Positions 59,378-63,961 of a DNA stretch of 64,000 nucleotides are shown here, in pieces; position 1 is the stretch's first letter; each line of letters opens with the position of its first letter. Source of the DNA: Batillaria attramentaria (Eukaryota > Mollusca > Gastropoda > Batillariidae); NCBI GenBank assembly GCA_018292915.2, contig JACVVK020000399.1, forward strand, positions 236,501 through 300,500, read 5' to 3'. A program made the translations under genes and the position numbers. Under the pieces are notes generated by a model. It saw nothing but the letters and a program-made list of their open reading frames with translations. It was not told the origin of the DNA and ran no database searches.

Positions 59378-62121
59378 CACACCAGTCTGTTCAGTGGACG
59401 TAATTTAGACTACACGTATTTTCATCTGTTGGCTTACGTCATTATTGTGAAAATTGAGTTCAAACAAATGAGATGTGCTTATACGTGTTTGCTCATTCTG
59501 TCTCTGTCTCTTTCTTCGTTTGTCTGTCTCCAATTTGTGAGATGTTCATTATTGTAACTTGCTTTATAGTAGTTGATCATTTCCATGTTCCTTGTTTAAC
59601 AGGTTAACACAACAATAATCGATCACTTTATTTATCATCACTACTGAACAGCCAGCCTAACGTCTCAATACATACGACAGGCATACAACAGCGCCTGGAA
59701 AACTTTTCACCACACGCGCAGTCACCTGGGTCACAATATCTAAGCCCATAACGGTAACTAAGGCCAGCCAAGCGTGTAAGTTGTTCTAGAAGTGCACCGC
59801 ATACTGATCAGACGACGTTATTTGGTTGCGGGCTGAGGACCAGCTAGACGGTGCTGATTGGTGGCTATTTTTAGAAGCTTGTCGAGTTCCAGTCTGTTCA
59901 GGAATGGACCACATGATAGCCATATTTCCCAAATATTGAAAACCACAAAGTCACGAAAACGGCCACAGTGTCGGCCAAGTGAAACATCCTTCCATCTGGC
60001 AAACAGACTTAGAGCTTCAAAAGTGGCAGTTTTCATTCTCAGCGGTGCTACGAACATCAAGTAGAGGCTTTAAAATCAATGTCTTGAAGACGTTCCCGGC
60101 ACATTTTACTCAAATTAGTCTGAGCACAGCCAGTGTTGTATACCACTTAGAGCCTTGTTTTACTATTTTAATACGCTGTATACATTGTTATCATTGTCTT
60201 TGCACTAATATTGCACAAGCTTCGGCTAATGATTGGTGTTAGCGCTGTGAATGGTTACTAACGTGGTGATTGGTGATATTGGCTGTGACTGACAGGCTTT
60301 GCCAGCACTGCTGTGTGCTGAGGCCCCGCCCAGTAACTCGCACGGCCACGCCTTCTCTGGCACCAACCTGTCTGACACCTCTCTACTCACATCCGCACAG
60401 CTGGCTAAGAAACAGGTAACACTACCCTAACAGTGAAGTCTTTTTACAGCAAAGTCCAATAAAATCCAGTGCTGGTCATGCAGTCTCCGTGGTGGCGCTC
60501 CATATTGTGTGCATGCACTCTGCATAATCTTTCTTGCATCCTAGTGGGTGGGGATTTTGGGAAGGGTGCTGTTTGGCTCCGCTTTGCGGAATTTTCTGTC
60601 TTGGATACAAGTTTGTTTGTTCGCCCTTATTGGAAAGGGGGGGGGGGGGCATTCTCGTTGTAAAGGTTTATTCAGTGTTTGGGTATACCAAAATGATTCT
60701 TTGCTATGGATTTGCTGTAAAATGACTTCACTGTATACACTTGTGTACAGATATTTATTACACACTTACACCTGTTTCCACCTATGCACAGTCTCATGAT
60801 TATTTCTTTCCAGTACCCAGGCATGATTTGTGTTTCAAGACCACGTTGATTTATCTTATTTTAGTTATGGTGTTGAGTGTTGTGTGATTTTTAAAAAATG
60901 CCAGCCAAGCCCAGAAGACAAGAGCAAGACAAGTTTGTGGAGTGAAACTGTTCTTTGCCAGAGGGTTTCTCAACTGTGTAATCGCATTAAGTCTTGGAGG
61001 GTCAGTTTTGCCTTTGTGAATTTTACCATGTATGTGCGCATGTACTTTGGTATTGAAGTTTGCTCTGCTGGGTTCTAGCACATGTACTTCCAAGTAATTT
61101 GTTAGGTTCAGCAATCATCATGTAAAATAGTGCCAAAGGCTGTATTCATATTGGGTGATTTGGTCACTTTCATCTGGCTGAAAAAAAGATTTTTTTCATG
61201 GTTGGTAGTTTGGATCAGGTATCTGAACATTAGAAGTAAACCTTTTATTTTCTTTTGAATGCGTGCGTCTTTTTGACAAAACATCAGCGAGTGTTTGGAA
61301 TATCATCACCATCCTTCCTCATCACATCTATTTTCCAGTTTGTTGGCAGTGTTTCTGCTAGTTATAACTGAAGGCTTTCTCTGTGTATGCAGCCTGCTCG
61401 TCGCGCTGCCCCTGTCTCTGTTGTGGGGACCCAGAGATGCCTTGCTGCGGAACCAAAACAGTTTCTTATTTTCTCCGACCGTCGTCGGATGTCGGGCTCG
61501 TGGGATTACCCTGGTGCTCTTCCTGGCTTTAGTTTTGATACGTTCAAAATGATGGGCCAGAACAAACCAGAACAGTTTAATGCTCACCCAGGCGTGTCCG
61601 TGACGTCACAGTTCATGAAGGTAGTGCGAGAGGACGGGAAGGTTTTGTTCATACCGCTGCGTCACGTCAAACGAGGCAAGCCGGCAGTTGCTCAGCAGCC
61701 GTCCGCTAGCACTAGAGGCTCACATGCTGTTCATTCATCACCCTCGAGTCGACTAGATGCATCCCAGTTTGTCAAGTCTTCAAAGAGCAGCTACACATCA
61801 TCAGCGCATCGCCAGAGAAGTATGTCTGTCCCCCAGACGTCAGCATCAGCAATAACAGATGCTCTTGGCTCGGAACTCTTCGTACAAACTTCCAAGACAA
61901 TCCCCACATCTTACCCGATACCTGCCTCACAGACATCCGCAAGAACTCAAGACCTTGTGAAGCGGATTTCAGTCTGTGGCCTCCAAACAGCAGTTACGTC
62001 CAGCGACAACAGAGCTAGTGGAGGGAGTGTACAGAATAACTCTGTTGCCAATGGCCGTGAGGGTACTGCTAGACGGAAGTACTCACTCAGCAGCAGTGGC
62101 AAAAAGTGGTATTCGGTTTAA
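6156..62121 (+). CDS. AGBL2/AGBL3-like: Cytosolic carboxypeptidase 2/3-like (M14 metallopeptidase, tubulin-processing), whole gene
   Basis: Spliced from up to 19 coding exons (listed separately) into about 1213 aa (long N-terminus) or about 1071 aa (start at 48494). The family removes glutamates or the C-terminal tyrosine-type residue from tubulin and works in the cytosol, on cilia and centrioles. Seen: acidic N-terminus, CCP N-domain ([20 protein letters not shown]), then the M14 catalytic core. In long-form numbering the zinc ligands are H511 and E514 (HPGE) and H607 (CDLHGH), the substrate-binding pair is N570-R571 (DLNRN), and the catalytic E is 689 (TLEATF). A Lys/Arg-rich stretch and a Ser-rich tail follow. 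All key residues are present, so an active enzyme is expected. Closest in motifs to vertebrate CCP3, but CCP2 and CCP3 cannot be separated by eye. The gene is longer than the vertebrate proteins (about 900-1000 aa), mainly through its ends. Confidence 0.93.
12020..12102. repeat. (TG)n microsatellite
   Basis: About 41 uninterrupted TG units, 40 bp after a (CT)n array. Confidence 0.95.
12880..12976 (-). mobile_element. SINE family B, internally deleted copy
   Basis: Matches the head of the 4.2-kb copy (GTTAGCACTTCGGACCATGG on the minus strand) joined directly to its distal end (GAGTGGTCAGAGGGCTCAGA on the plus strand). The middle is missing. Confidence 0.65.
13132..13271 (+). CDS. AGBL2/AGBL3-like: AGBL2/3-like exon 2
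   Basis: Bounded by TGTCTGTTCAG and GTATGG. Enters in phase 1 and leaves in phase 0. Encodes a highly charged, probably helical stretch ([18 protein letters not shown] and on to KQKMQR). No recognised domain. Its place in this gene rests on phase, strand and order. Confidence 0.7.
13272..15087. other. Intron 2
   Basis: Contains an imperfect duplication (13273-13350 with 13451-13535), a G-rich patch near 14530 and (AC)n at 14663-14720. No gene recognised. Confidence 0.6.
14663..14720. repeat. (AC)n microsatellite
   Basis: 29 uninterrupted units in intron 2. Confidence 0.95.
15088..15595 (+). CDS. AGBL2/AGBL3-like: AGBL2/3-like exon 3 (long-form N-terminal module)
   Basis: 508 nt, one open frame from acceptor TTGTGTCCTTAG to donor GTGAGT, phase 0 in and phase 1 out, with strong coding codon bias. 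Encodes about 169 aa ending in a module with DGPFWP...FPTPRF. A similar module (YGPYWP...DTPRF) ends the exon at 48.5 kb. A (TG)n array starts about 28 nt after the donor. I do not recognise a named domain; it could also belong to a shorter upstream gene, but the phase fits exon 5. Confidence 0.72.
15623..15713. repeat. (TG)n/(GCGT)n microsatellite after exon 3
   Basis: TG units turning into GCGT units, starting about 28 nt after the exon 3 donor. Confidence 0.95.
15790..15869. repeat. (TG)n microsatellite
   Basis: 40 uninterrupted units, 77 bp after the previous array. Confidence 0.95.
17253..17430. repeat. Three diverged tandem units
   Basis: Units start at 17253, 17324 and 17381 with CTTTGAAC(C/A)GCA and each holds a TCTGACTGG-like or TGATTGGCTAAAAA segment. 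Spacing is 71 and 57 bp. Confidence 0.7.
19079..19175 (-). mobile_element. Tiny poly(A)-tailed retro-insertion with 16-bp target duplication
   Basis: CATCACACGCAATCTT occurs at 19079-19094 and 19160-19175. The 65 bp between, read on the minus strand, end in GATGAATAAAAAAAAAAA. This is the mark of a 5'-truncated LINE or similar insertion by target-primed reverse transcription. Confidence 0.75.
20070..20144. repeat. (TC)n microsatellite
   Basis: 37 units ending at the SINE head; TC units resume after the SINE at 20317-20342. Confidence 0.95.
20145..20316 (+). mobile_element. tRNA-derived SINE, family A
   Basis: Full-length copy: tRNA-like head, then TTTGTGCTGGCTTTTTCATC, GATATCATTCTGTG and the tail GTTAAACCCCCCAAACAACC plus CCACCC repeats. 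It sits inside a (TC)n array that resumes after it, so it inserted into a microsatellite. Confidence 0.88.
21378..21699. mobile_element. Candidate 322-bp MITE
   Basis: 11-bp terminal inverted repeats, CAGGGCTTGTG at 21378-21388 and its complement CACAAGCCCTG at 21689-21699, flanked directly on both sides by CTTGA (21373-21377, 21700-21704). The inside repeats GACGCACAG several times and CTGACCCTCAG twice. CAGGG ends recall hAT elements, but a 5-bp duplication is short for hAT. Confidence 0.55.
21743..21781. repeat. (ATACC)n pentamer array
   Basis: Imperfect CATAC-type pentamers, interrupted by CTACCATAT. The reverse-complement pentamer (GGTAT)n recurs at 51647-51683. Confidence 0.8.
22474..22562. 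repeat. (AC)n microsatellite
   Basis: About 44 uninterrupted units. Confidence 0.95.
26017..26200 (+). repeat. 90-bp imperfect duplication kept in frame
   Basis: Two copies 90 bp apart, each with AAGACTGGC(T/A)TACATG and TTTTGTGAAGTGAAA. A small open frame (84 codons from 26017) reads through both, giving [15 protein letters not shown] and [15 protein letters not shown]. No other evidence that it is translated. Confidence 0.6.
26517..26690. repeat. 85-bp imperfect tandem duplication
   Basis: AGACTGTGTAAACACGAAAT (26517) and AGACAGTGTAAATAGGAAAT (26602) each start a unit with GGTGAGAAA and a later CCGAGAGG. Confidence 0.7.
27521..27632. repeat. 72-bp imperfect tandem duplication
   Basis: CTTGAGGAAAGGAGAGTGGT occurs in both units, each followed by TAAACA(A/G)TGATAT. 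Confidence 0.75.
29320..30123 (+). CDS. Hypothetical Arg-rich protein with 14-residue repeats
   Basis: ATG at 29320 in good Kozak context (GTCATGG) opens 267 codons to TAA 30121-30123; the frame is also open upstream to 29221, with an acceptor-like CATTACAG at 29242-29249. Codon third positions are G/C-rich at the start, unlike the AT-rich flanks. The N-terminal part has [20 protein letters not shown]; the middle is Gly/Ser-rich; from 29791 a degenerate 14-15 aa unit of the form (F/I)xRxx(D/E)(F/Y)(V/I)RPxExD repeats about five times. Basic and probably disordered. It lies inside the carboxypeptidase intron, same strand, just before the transposon. It could be an independent gene, an alternative coding exon or an old retrocopy. 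No family recognised. Confidence 0.5.
   Translation: MEERLDKKPAHKQSIVLQRSLDRPATSQQRRPMTVAHLYLSPVALSRSRSHGQQRPQSAIIDDKHNRTQVLGGCSVDDGSIGVGGGTNGGGSDVRGGRERSVSLRHEKDFGHGSDFLRQGGESLRYTGKEFGRMPGSSPPAEVGPRRKSEPVTSSGGDFRRRPEFVRPTEMVFGRTPEYIRPSEADIGRRADFVRPRERDFERSPEYMVRVREGRHMSDLVRPTGKCSRNIPDHKIQGVPYDRTNKAVDVDGKDSLKHWTDRRLRKS
30124..30715. other. Spacer with G runs and (TG)n/(GCGT)n
   Basis: Contains TG/G tracts at 30198-30260 and TG/CGTG/GAGAG/CTCT arrays at 30482-30605. No gene recognised. Confidence 0.6.
31900..36114 (+). pseudogene. Decayed exon-split transposase-like gene of the TTAA element
   Basis: Exon-like blocks with GT-AG borders lie at 31900-31938, 32259-32326, 32633-32708, 32940-33011, 33978-34078, 34574-34750, 35113-35258 and from 35755. 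Readable pieces include [86 protein letters not shown] and [12 protein letters not shown]. Their order matches a transposase-like family common in fish and molluscs, in which a conserved LGDGR..SPG block should follow the 34.7-kb exon. That block is missing here. Frame changes occur inside 35113-35258 and near 35790, and phases between 34078 and 34574 do not match. A real host gene using some exons is not excluded. Confidence 0.6.
34764..34803. repeat. (GT)n after a transposase-like exon
   Basis: 20 units, 14 nt after the exon-like block ending 34750, inside the TTAA element. Confidence 0.95.
36930..36935 (+). terminator. Poly(A) signal between the two convergent relics
   Basis: AATAAA followed by an A run, about 0.8 kb after the plus-strand relic. 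Could serve the transposase-like gene; not decisive. Confidence 0.3.
37293..38482 (-). pseudogene. Decayed gene with P2X7-receptor-like C-terminal (Cys-rich) domain
   Basis: Minus-strand exon-like blocks at 38482-38373 ([20 protein letters not shown] ... EERREQLK), 38047-37801 and 37568-37293. The second reads [15 protein letters not shown], then an in-frame TAG, then [27 protein letters not shown], and after a frame change [11 protein letters not shown]. The third reads [20 protein letters not shown] and RRVIPTCV, ending in TAA. The WC...MP..E..CC and YRQF..W..G....R.VIP.C pattern is that of the zinc-binding ballast domain of P2X7 and many uncharacterised animal proteins. The stop and frame change indicate decay. 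No channel part of a receptor is present. Confidence 0.65.
38705..38752. repeat. (CA)n microsatellite
   Basis: 24 units inside the TTAA element. Confidence 0.95.
40131..40220. repeat. 90-nt near-perfect inverted repeat (hairpin)
   Basis: CCACTTCAAGCCACTATT at 40131-40148 and its exact complement at 40203-40220. The next six bases pair through G-U wobbles in RNA (GUGCAA with UUGCGU), and GGGCCT/AGGCCC pair further in, around a purine-rich loop. Could be a fold-back element or a miRNA-like precursor. Confidence 0.85.
40598..40711. repeat. 19-bp tandem repeat, six units
   Basis: Six diverged 19-bp units of the form AGATCTACC(A/G)GTCATTAAG with exact 19-bp spacing from 40598 to 40711. Confidence 0.9.
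41357..41582 (+). mobile_element. SINE family C (tRNA-like head, Nin-DC-like core)
   Basis: Head with A-box-like GTGGTCCAGTGGTTAAGA and B box AGATTCGAGTCCC, followed by GGTTCTCTCCGGATACTCCA and GCTTCCTCCCC. That core resembles the Nin-DC domain shared by many animal SINEs (from memory). Ends with GTGCAGTTCTAAATTCTTAA. Confidence 0.72.
41638..41670. repeat. (AGTCA)n pentamer array
   Basis: Six AGTCA/TCAAG units followed by ACATATTATTTATCCCACAA and GGGACAATTCTTCTGC. That boundary resembles the 3' end of a dispersed element; not proven from one copy. Confidence 0.7.
41813..41894. repeat. (AC)n microsatellite
   Basis: About 41 uninterrupted units. Confidence 0.95.
43085..43405. repeat. 161-bp imperfect tandem duplication
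   Basis: Both units hold AAAATGAGTC, then CAATAAATCA(C/G)GTTTATTT and CTGTTGGTTCT, and later GGTTATGGTC near GGTACC. Offsets between the copies are about 161 bp. Confidence 0.7.
43669..43738. repeat. (AC)n microsatellite
   Basis: 35 uninterrupted units. Confidence 0.95.
45060..45150 (-). mobile_element. tRNA-like SINE head, family D
   Basis: Minus strand reads GTGGCTCAAGTGGTTCAGCA and the B box GGGTTCGAATCC spaced as in a tRNA. Only one copy is recognisable here, so the element's length is unknown. Confidence 0.55.
46010..46230 (-). mobile_element. tRNA-like SINE, family E
   Basis: Minus strand starts AGTGGCTCATATAGGTAACG with B box GGGTTCGATCCTAGG. The distal end GCAGCGCCACCTACATACCT matches the copy near 54.1 kb. 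Confidence 0.6.
46821..46876. repeat. 56-base G homopolymer
   Basis: Uninterrupted G from 46821 to 46876, preceded by GTGTGTGT. The length may not be exact in the assembly. Confidence 0.85.
47341..47515 (-). mobile_element. tRNA-derived SINE, family A
   Basis: Reverse-strand copy: B box complement near 47455, GATATCAAAGACGGGGCAAC, and the CCACCC-type tail (GGGTGGG here) at the low-coordinate end. Flanks AAGCACACTGGGG and AAACACAATGGGG look like an imperfect target duplication. Confidence 0.85.
48480..48869 (+). CDS. AGBL2/AGBL3-like: AGBL2/3-like exon 4 (alternative N-terminus or 390-nt cassette)
   Basis: Open from ATG 48494 ([15 protein letters not shown]...) to GAT-G before GTGAGT, phase 1. 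An in-frame TAA sits at 48470-48472. A weak AG acceptor at 48478-48479 would make it a 390-nt symmetric (1-1) exon that also fits after exon 3. The sequence ends with YGPYWP...DTPRF, like exon 3. Because the acceptor lacks a pyrimidine tract, an alternative first coding exon with its own promoter is the preferred reading. Confidence 0.75.
48870..49940. other. Intron 4 with a G/T-only tract
   Basis: From about 49436 to 49840 the plus strand is almost entirely G and T, with four G runs of 12-19 bases and then (TG)n at 49770-49838. Long open frames here are artefacts of composition. Confidence 0.85.
49770..49838. repeat. (TG)n microsatellite
   Basis: 34 units at the end of the G/T-rich tract. 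Confidence 0.95.
49941..50127 (+). CDS. AGBL2/AGBL3-like: AGBL2/3-like exon 5 (start of CCP N-domain)
   Basis: Begins after GAATGTTCTAG, enters in phase 1 and leaves in phase 2 before GTAAGT. Encodes [10 protein letters not shown]... and then the family hallmark [14 protein letters not shown]. An in-frame TAA at 49913 fixes the 5' border downstream of it. Confidence 0.92.
50383..50664 (-). mobile_element. SINE family A, diverged and split by another insertion
   Basis: 50383-50420 matches the family tail (GGGTTTAACATCCTTTTCCACC) and about 50618-50664 matches the inner part (GATACCAAAGATGGTAGG). The 197 bp between do not match and end in an ATTATTATA-type tail, as if a second element had inserted. 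Confidence 0.6.
50758..50912 (+). CDS. AGBL2/AGBL3-like: AGBL2/3-like exon 6
   Basis: Acceptor ACATTTCAG, donor GTAAAT; phase 2 in, 1 out. Encodes [20 protein letters not shown] and the beta-strand segment [18 protein letters not shown], typical of the CCP N-terminal domain that packs on the catalytic core. Confidence 0.95.
51002..51181 (+). mobile_element. tRNA-derived SINE, family A, with target duplication
   Basis: Full-length copy in the intron between exons 6 and 7. A perfect 13-bp duplication, TTCTCTCGTAATG, lies at 50989-51001 and 51182-51194. The tRNA-like head closes with AGCCGG/CCGGCT acceptor arms. Confidence 0.93.
51326..51483 (+). CDS. AGBL2/AGBL3-like: AGBL2/3-like exon 7
   Basis: Acceptor TTGCGAACAG, donor GTGAGT; phase 1 in, 0 out. 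Encodes [12 protein letters not shown] and [15 protein letters not shown], ending YYMLEWQM, the end of the N-domain. A young SINE lies in the intron just upstream. Confidence 0.95.
51647..51683. repeat. (GGTAT)n pentamer array
   Basis: Seven GGTAT units in the intron after exon 7. Confidence 0.9.
52045..52228 (+). CDS. AGBL2/AGBL3-like: AGBL2/3-like exon 8
   Basis: Acceptor GTGCTTACAG, donor GTCAGT; phase 0 in, 1 out. Encodes [19 protein letters not shown], the conserved YPYTF/Y junction leading into the M14 domain, and then [18 protein letters not shown]. Confidence 0.95.
52640..52761 (+). CDS. AGBL2/AGBL3-like: AGBL2/3-like exon 9 (zinc site HPGE)
   Basis: Acceptor is a long T tract ending TATAG; donor GTCAGC; phase 1 in, 0 out. 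Encodes [20 protein letters not shown]. The His (codon 52684) and Glu (codon 52693) of HPGE are the first two zinc ligands of M14 peptidases. Confidence 0.97.
52817..52986 (+). mobile_element. tRNA-derived SINE, family A, with target duplication
   Basis: Full-length copy in the intron between the HPGE exon and the DLNRN exon. A perfect 12-bp duplication, CTGCACTTTCAA, lies at 52805-52816 and 52987-52998, so the insertion is recent. Confidence 0.95.
53116..53304 (+). CDS. AGBL2/AGBL3-like: AGBL2/3-like exon 10 (substrate-binding loop)
   Basis: Acceptor CACCTAACCCAG, donor GTATGG; phase 0 both sides. Encodes [20 protein letters not shown] and DLNRN. The Asn and Arg (codons 53215 and 53218) correspond to the carboxylate-binding pair of M14 carboxypeptidases. 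Confidence 0.97.
53797..53949 (+). CDS. AGBL2/AGBL3-like: AGBL2/3-like exon 11 (third zinc ligand)
   Basis: Acceptor TTTCTGTCTGCAG, donor GTGAGA; phase 0 both sides. Encodes [20 protein letters not shown]. The His of CDLHGH (codon 53818) is the third zinc ligand. The exon ends [10 protein letters not shown], as in the family. Confidence 0.97.
54060..54520 (-). mobile_element. SINE-like dispersed repeat, family E, longer copy
   Basis: Minus strand starts GAATGGCTCAATAGGAAGGG. The plus-strand distal end GCAGTGCCACCCATCTACCT matches the 46.0-kb copy. Fills most of the intron between exons 11 and 12. Confidence 0.6.
54600..54745 (+). CDS. AGBL2/AGBL3-like: AGBL2/3-like exon 12 (catalytic glutamate)
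   Basis: Acceptor TTTTCTAACAG, donor GTTAGT; phase 0 in, 2 out. Encodes [28 protein letters not shown] and NSFTLEATF. The Glu at codon 54714 is the expected catalytic general base. Confidence 0.96.
55396..55494 (+). CDS. AGBL2/AGBL3-like: AGBL2/3-like exon 13
   Basis: Acceptor TTTTTTTGAAG, donor GTAAGT; phase 2 in, 2 out. Encodes [20 protein letters not shown], the closing helix region of the catalytic domain (vertebrate forms have GTHF...DLESMGYHFCD here). Confidence 0.92.
55738..55853 (+). mobile_element. SINE family A, 5'-truncated
   Basis: Lacks the pol III boxes. Keeps TTATTTGTGCAGG, GCCCCGTCTTTGGTATCACC, GTGGTGGAAAAGGACG and the AAACACTCACC tail. It ends about 15 bp before the acceptor of exon 14. 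Confidence 0.8.
55868..55983 (+). CDS. AGBL2/AGBL3-like: AGBL2/3-like exon 14
   Basis: Acceptor TTCTGGTGTAG, donor GTGAGT; phase 2 in, 1 out. Encodes [20 protein letters not shown] and a short Gly/Pro linker, a helix just after the catalytic core. Poorly conserved part of the family; placement rests on phases. Confidence 0.88.
56186..56289. repeat. (TG)n/(CGTG)n compound microsatellite
   Basis: TG, then CGTG, then TG, CGTG and TG blocks between exons 14 and 15. Confidence 0.95.
56425..56500 (+). repeat. Tail of the TTATATAGCGC-type repeat with (ATT)n
   Basis: TTGTAAGGCGCTTAGAGC, GATAGGCGCCCTATTATTAT and an ATT array, just before the exon 15 acceptor region. Orientation relative to the 58.6-kb copy is uncertain. 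Confidence 0.5.
56547..56832 (+). CDS. AGBL2/AGBL3-like: AGBL2/3-like exon 15
   Basis: Acceptor GCGTTTTCCAG, donor GTGCGT; phase 1 in, 2 out. Encodes a polar Glu/Gln-rich segment ([16 protein letters not shown]...) and a helix [12 protein letters not shown]. No known domain; likely a regulatory linker. Confidence 0.87.
56870..57045 (+). mobile_element. SINE family C, diverged copy
   Basis: GGTGTAATGGTAAC, AGGTCAGGGGTTCTAGGCC, then GTTCTCTCTGGATACTCCTG and TGCACTTCGAAATCCTGAAA, colinear with the 41.4-kb copy. It starts about 37 bp after the exon 15 donor. Confidence 0.7.
57215..57383 (+). CDS. AGBL2/AGBL3-like: AGBL2/3-like exon 16 (Ser-Asp patch and basic tract)
   Basis: Acceptor TCTCTCTATAG, donor GTGAGT; phase 2 in, 0 out. 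Encodes [11 protein letters not shown] followed by [16 protein letters not shown]. Vertebrate CCP2/3 have the same order of an acidic Ser patch then a Lys-rich tract after the catalytic domain. If unspliced, the frame continues to a stop at 57468-57470. Confidence 0.85.
57562..57690. repeat. 46-bp tandem repeat, 2.8 copies, with internal hairpin
   Basis: Units start at 57562, 57608 and 57654 with GAATGATGTTTGCGAAGCAT. Each holds the inverted repeat GAAGCA-TAT-TGCTTC. The copies are identical over the shared length. Confidence 0.92.
57989..58015 (+). CDS. AGBL2/AGBL3-like: Candidate 27-nt micro-exon of AGBL2/3-like gene
   Basis: Acceptor TTCTACCGTATAG and a strong donor GTAAGT enclose 27 nt, exactly nine codons (PKSPWLSTR), phase 0 on both sides, fitting between exons 16 and 18. 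Its inclusion or skipping leaves the frame intact. No homology evidence. Confidence 0.45.
58565..59010 (+). mobile_element. Dispersed repeat with ATT tail and TTATATAGCGC motif
   Basis: Begins with (ATA)n, then TTGTACTTATATAGCGCAAA, a (CA)n array, then a conserved body giving a spurious frame ([19 protein letters not shown]). The motif is common in marine invertebrate genomes (from memory). A related tail lies at 56425-56500 (AAGGCGCTTAGAGC ... ATTATTATT). Confidence 0.6.
59303..59376. repeat. (TG)n microsatellite
   Basis: 37 uninterrupted units in the intron before exon 18. Confidence 0.95.
60296..60415 (+). CDS. AGBL2/AGBL3-like: AGBL2/3-like exon 18
   Basis: Acceptor TGACTGACAG, donor GTAACA; 120 nt, phase 0 both sides, GC-rich coding-like codons. 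Encodes [20 protein letters not shown] and [15 protein letters not shown]. No domain recognised. Confidence 0.75.
61393..62121 (+). CDS. AGBL2/AGBL3-like: AGBL2/3-like last exon (Ser-rich C-terminal tail)
   Basis: Acceptor CTGTGTATGCAG; 242 codons to TAA at 62119. The frame is open with coding bias and holds [20 protein letters not shown] followed by a long Ser/Thr/Gln-rich, probably disordered tail ending KKWYSV. The first residues are basic (PARRAAPVS). Likely a regulatory or localisation tail specific to this lineage. Confidence 0.82.
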   Translation, partial: PARRAAPVSVVGTQRCLAAEPKQFLIFSDRRRMSGSWDYPGALPGFSFDTFKMMGQNKPEQFNAHPGVSVTSQFMKVVREDGKVLFIPLRHVKRGKPAVAQQPSASTRGSHAVHSSPSSRLDASQFVKSSKSSYTSSAHRQRSMSVPQTSASAITDALGSELFVQTSKTIPTSYPIPASQTSARTQDLVKRISVCGLQTAVTSSDNRASGGSVQNNSVANGREGTARRKYSLSSSGKKWYSV

Positions 62122-63961
62122 TTCTGTTTCCACACAAGAAAAGAGAACTTTAGTAGTTACTGTGGTTGAAACGGTTGATTTACTGTAGTTTTCAACACCA
62201 TTGACAGTGAAATGGAACGTGTACATTAGTATGGAAAATTCTCAGGTATATTTCACAATATGCCACAGTTTCTATTAACCCTCTACGATCCAGTTGCAAT
62301 GGGGGGGGGGGGACTTTGCCTCAAAAAAGCATCCTTCACTGACAAAACTTGTACAGAATGTGAACCCTTAGGCCAGAGAATCTTTCATTGAGCATTGAGT
62401 GTAATGTGCAGCATTAGTGACCCGCAATTATAATCATATTTCCACTGCTGTGGGATAAAGCTTTCGATGAGCTGACAGTTTCGACAGTTCACTGTTCTGT
62501 GCATATGCAAGAAGGAACAAAACCCAACACTTGTGCTTAGAGGACGCGTTCCCAGTTACTACTCACTAAACAAACTCGGACTGCTGGAAATTCAGAATGG
62601 ATGAGACTCACCTCATCTCCAAACACAAGTGGATCTGATTTTGATGATGCTGTTCGCATATCAGGCCCAGGGGAGGAAATTTAATATCAGCGCATCAGAA
62701 GGTTACCAAATGTTGTTACTCTGTTTGTTTGTTTTTCTGACGCTTCTGGTTTAGGGTGCTGGGGCCATCCTGTCGATGGCTGCTTTTCGTTGTCCCCTTT
62801 GCAATTGATTTTATTTTCCTTACCTCTTAGTTTCTCCTTGCTTGCAATAGTTGTTAGGGTGGGTGTGTCCAGGTCATGTTCCTCTAGTTCTGCAGCATCT
62901 TCTACCCGCTGTGTTATCTCTCATTATCATTTTGCAGTGCACTCTGACCCTTTCTGATTGGCATGCATCATTACCCACACATACATCCTCCCCCCCCCCC
63001 CTCCAAACTGAGAAAAACCAAACAAAACCCAAACCGAAAAACAAACAAAGCAAAACAAAAATATATACAGTGTATATAAATAAATATATAATTTTTGTGT
63101 TTTACTGAATTTCTAAGTAACAACACACACAAAAAACATATATGAGAAGACAGCAGTTAAAGGCATGAACAGCTGAGTTTCGTGTAAAATGGTGTGCAAA
63201 ATTATGACCGTTACATCGATCACAAATGACATACATACTCTGCTGACGCTGCCTTTTAGCGACACGTCAGGGCTGTGGCACCTGTTTTCACACTAGAGTG
63301 ATTCGTTTTCCTTCCCACCAGTGGTTTGCTTTTCCCCTTGAGGCAAATCTTCATATAGGTGCATTTTGTTCACCGTCTGTGGTAGGATGTACCTAAACCA
63401 AAGGTGTTAAATGTCAGTAAAAACCACCTTTGTCCCCTAACCATCTTCTGTTTCGCAGTTATTGCCGCATTTTCTTGGTCAGACTACGTAGCGGCTGTGA
63501 TAGACACATAAAAGGTTCTAGGATTTTCAAAATGGCATGTCAACTATTCACTAACAAAGCACCGGTACTTTCTCAGAGTTACATTCTACACAGGCACAGA
63601 AATCCAGAAACCTTTGACTCTGCTGCACTATAACATCGCTGTTTATTGGGTTGTATGTTAATTTTAGTCATTGTTTTTAATTGTTAATCGAGCTTAGGCA
63701 GTTTCAAGTACAATGATTTGATTTTCCTCCTCGAATCTTTGAATGTGTTCCATCCTGTGTCTGCTTGATAGCCACGTGTAATACTTACTGAGTTTTGCTT
63801 GCAAACCGATTTGGCTGGTTTGGAAACAATTGTACCGATCGAATAGGAGAAAACGGCCATATATTTATGACTGTATTTTAGTAATAAAACGACGTAATTT
63901 TCTTGGTGATCCACCAGTTATTTTGTTCATGTGATGTAAGTTGTGCATTTCGTGAAATAAA
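62122..63961 (+). other. 3' untranslated region with three poly(A) signals
   Basis: No convincing gene. AATAAA lies at 63079-63084, 63883-63888 and 63956-63961 downstream of the stop, so the transcript probably ends near 63.1 kb or near 63.98 kb. A G run (about 62300) and a C run (about 62990) are the only repeats seen. Confidence 0.6.
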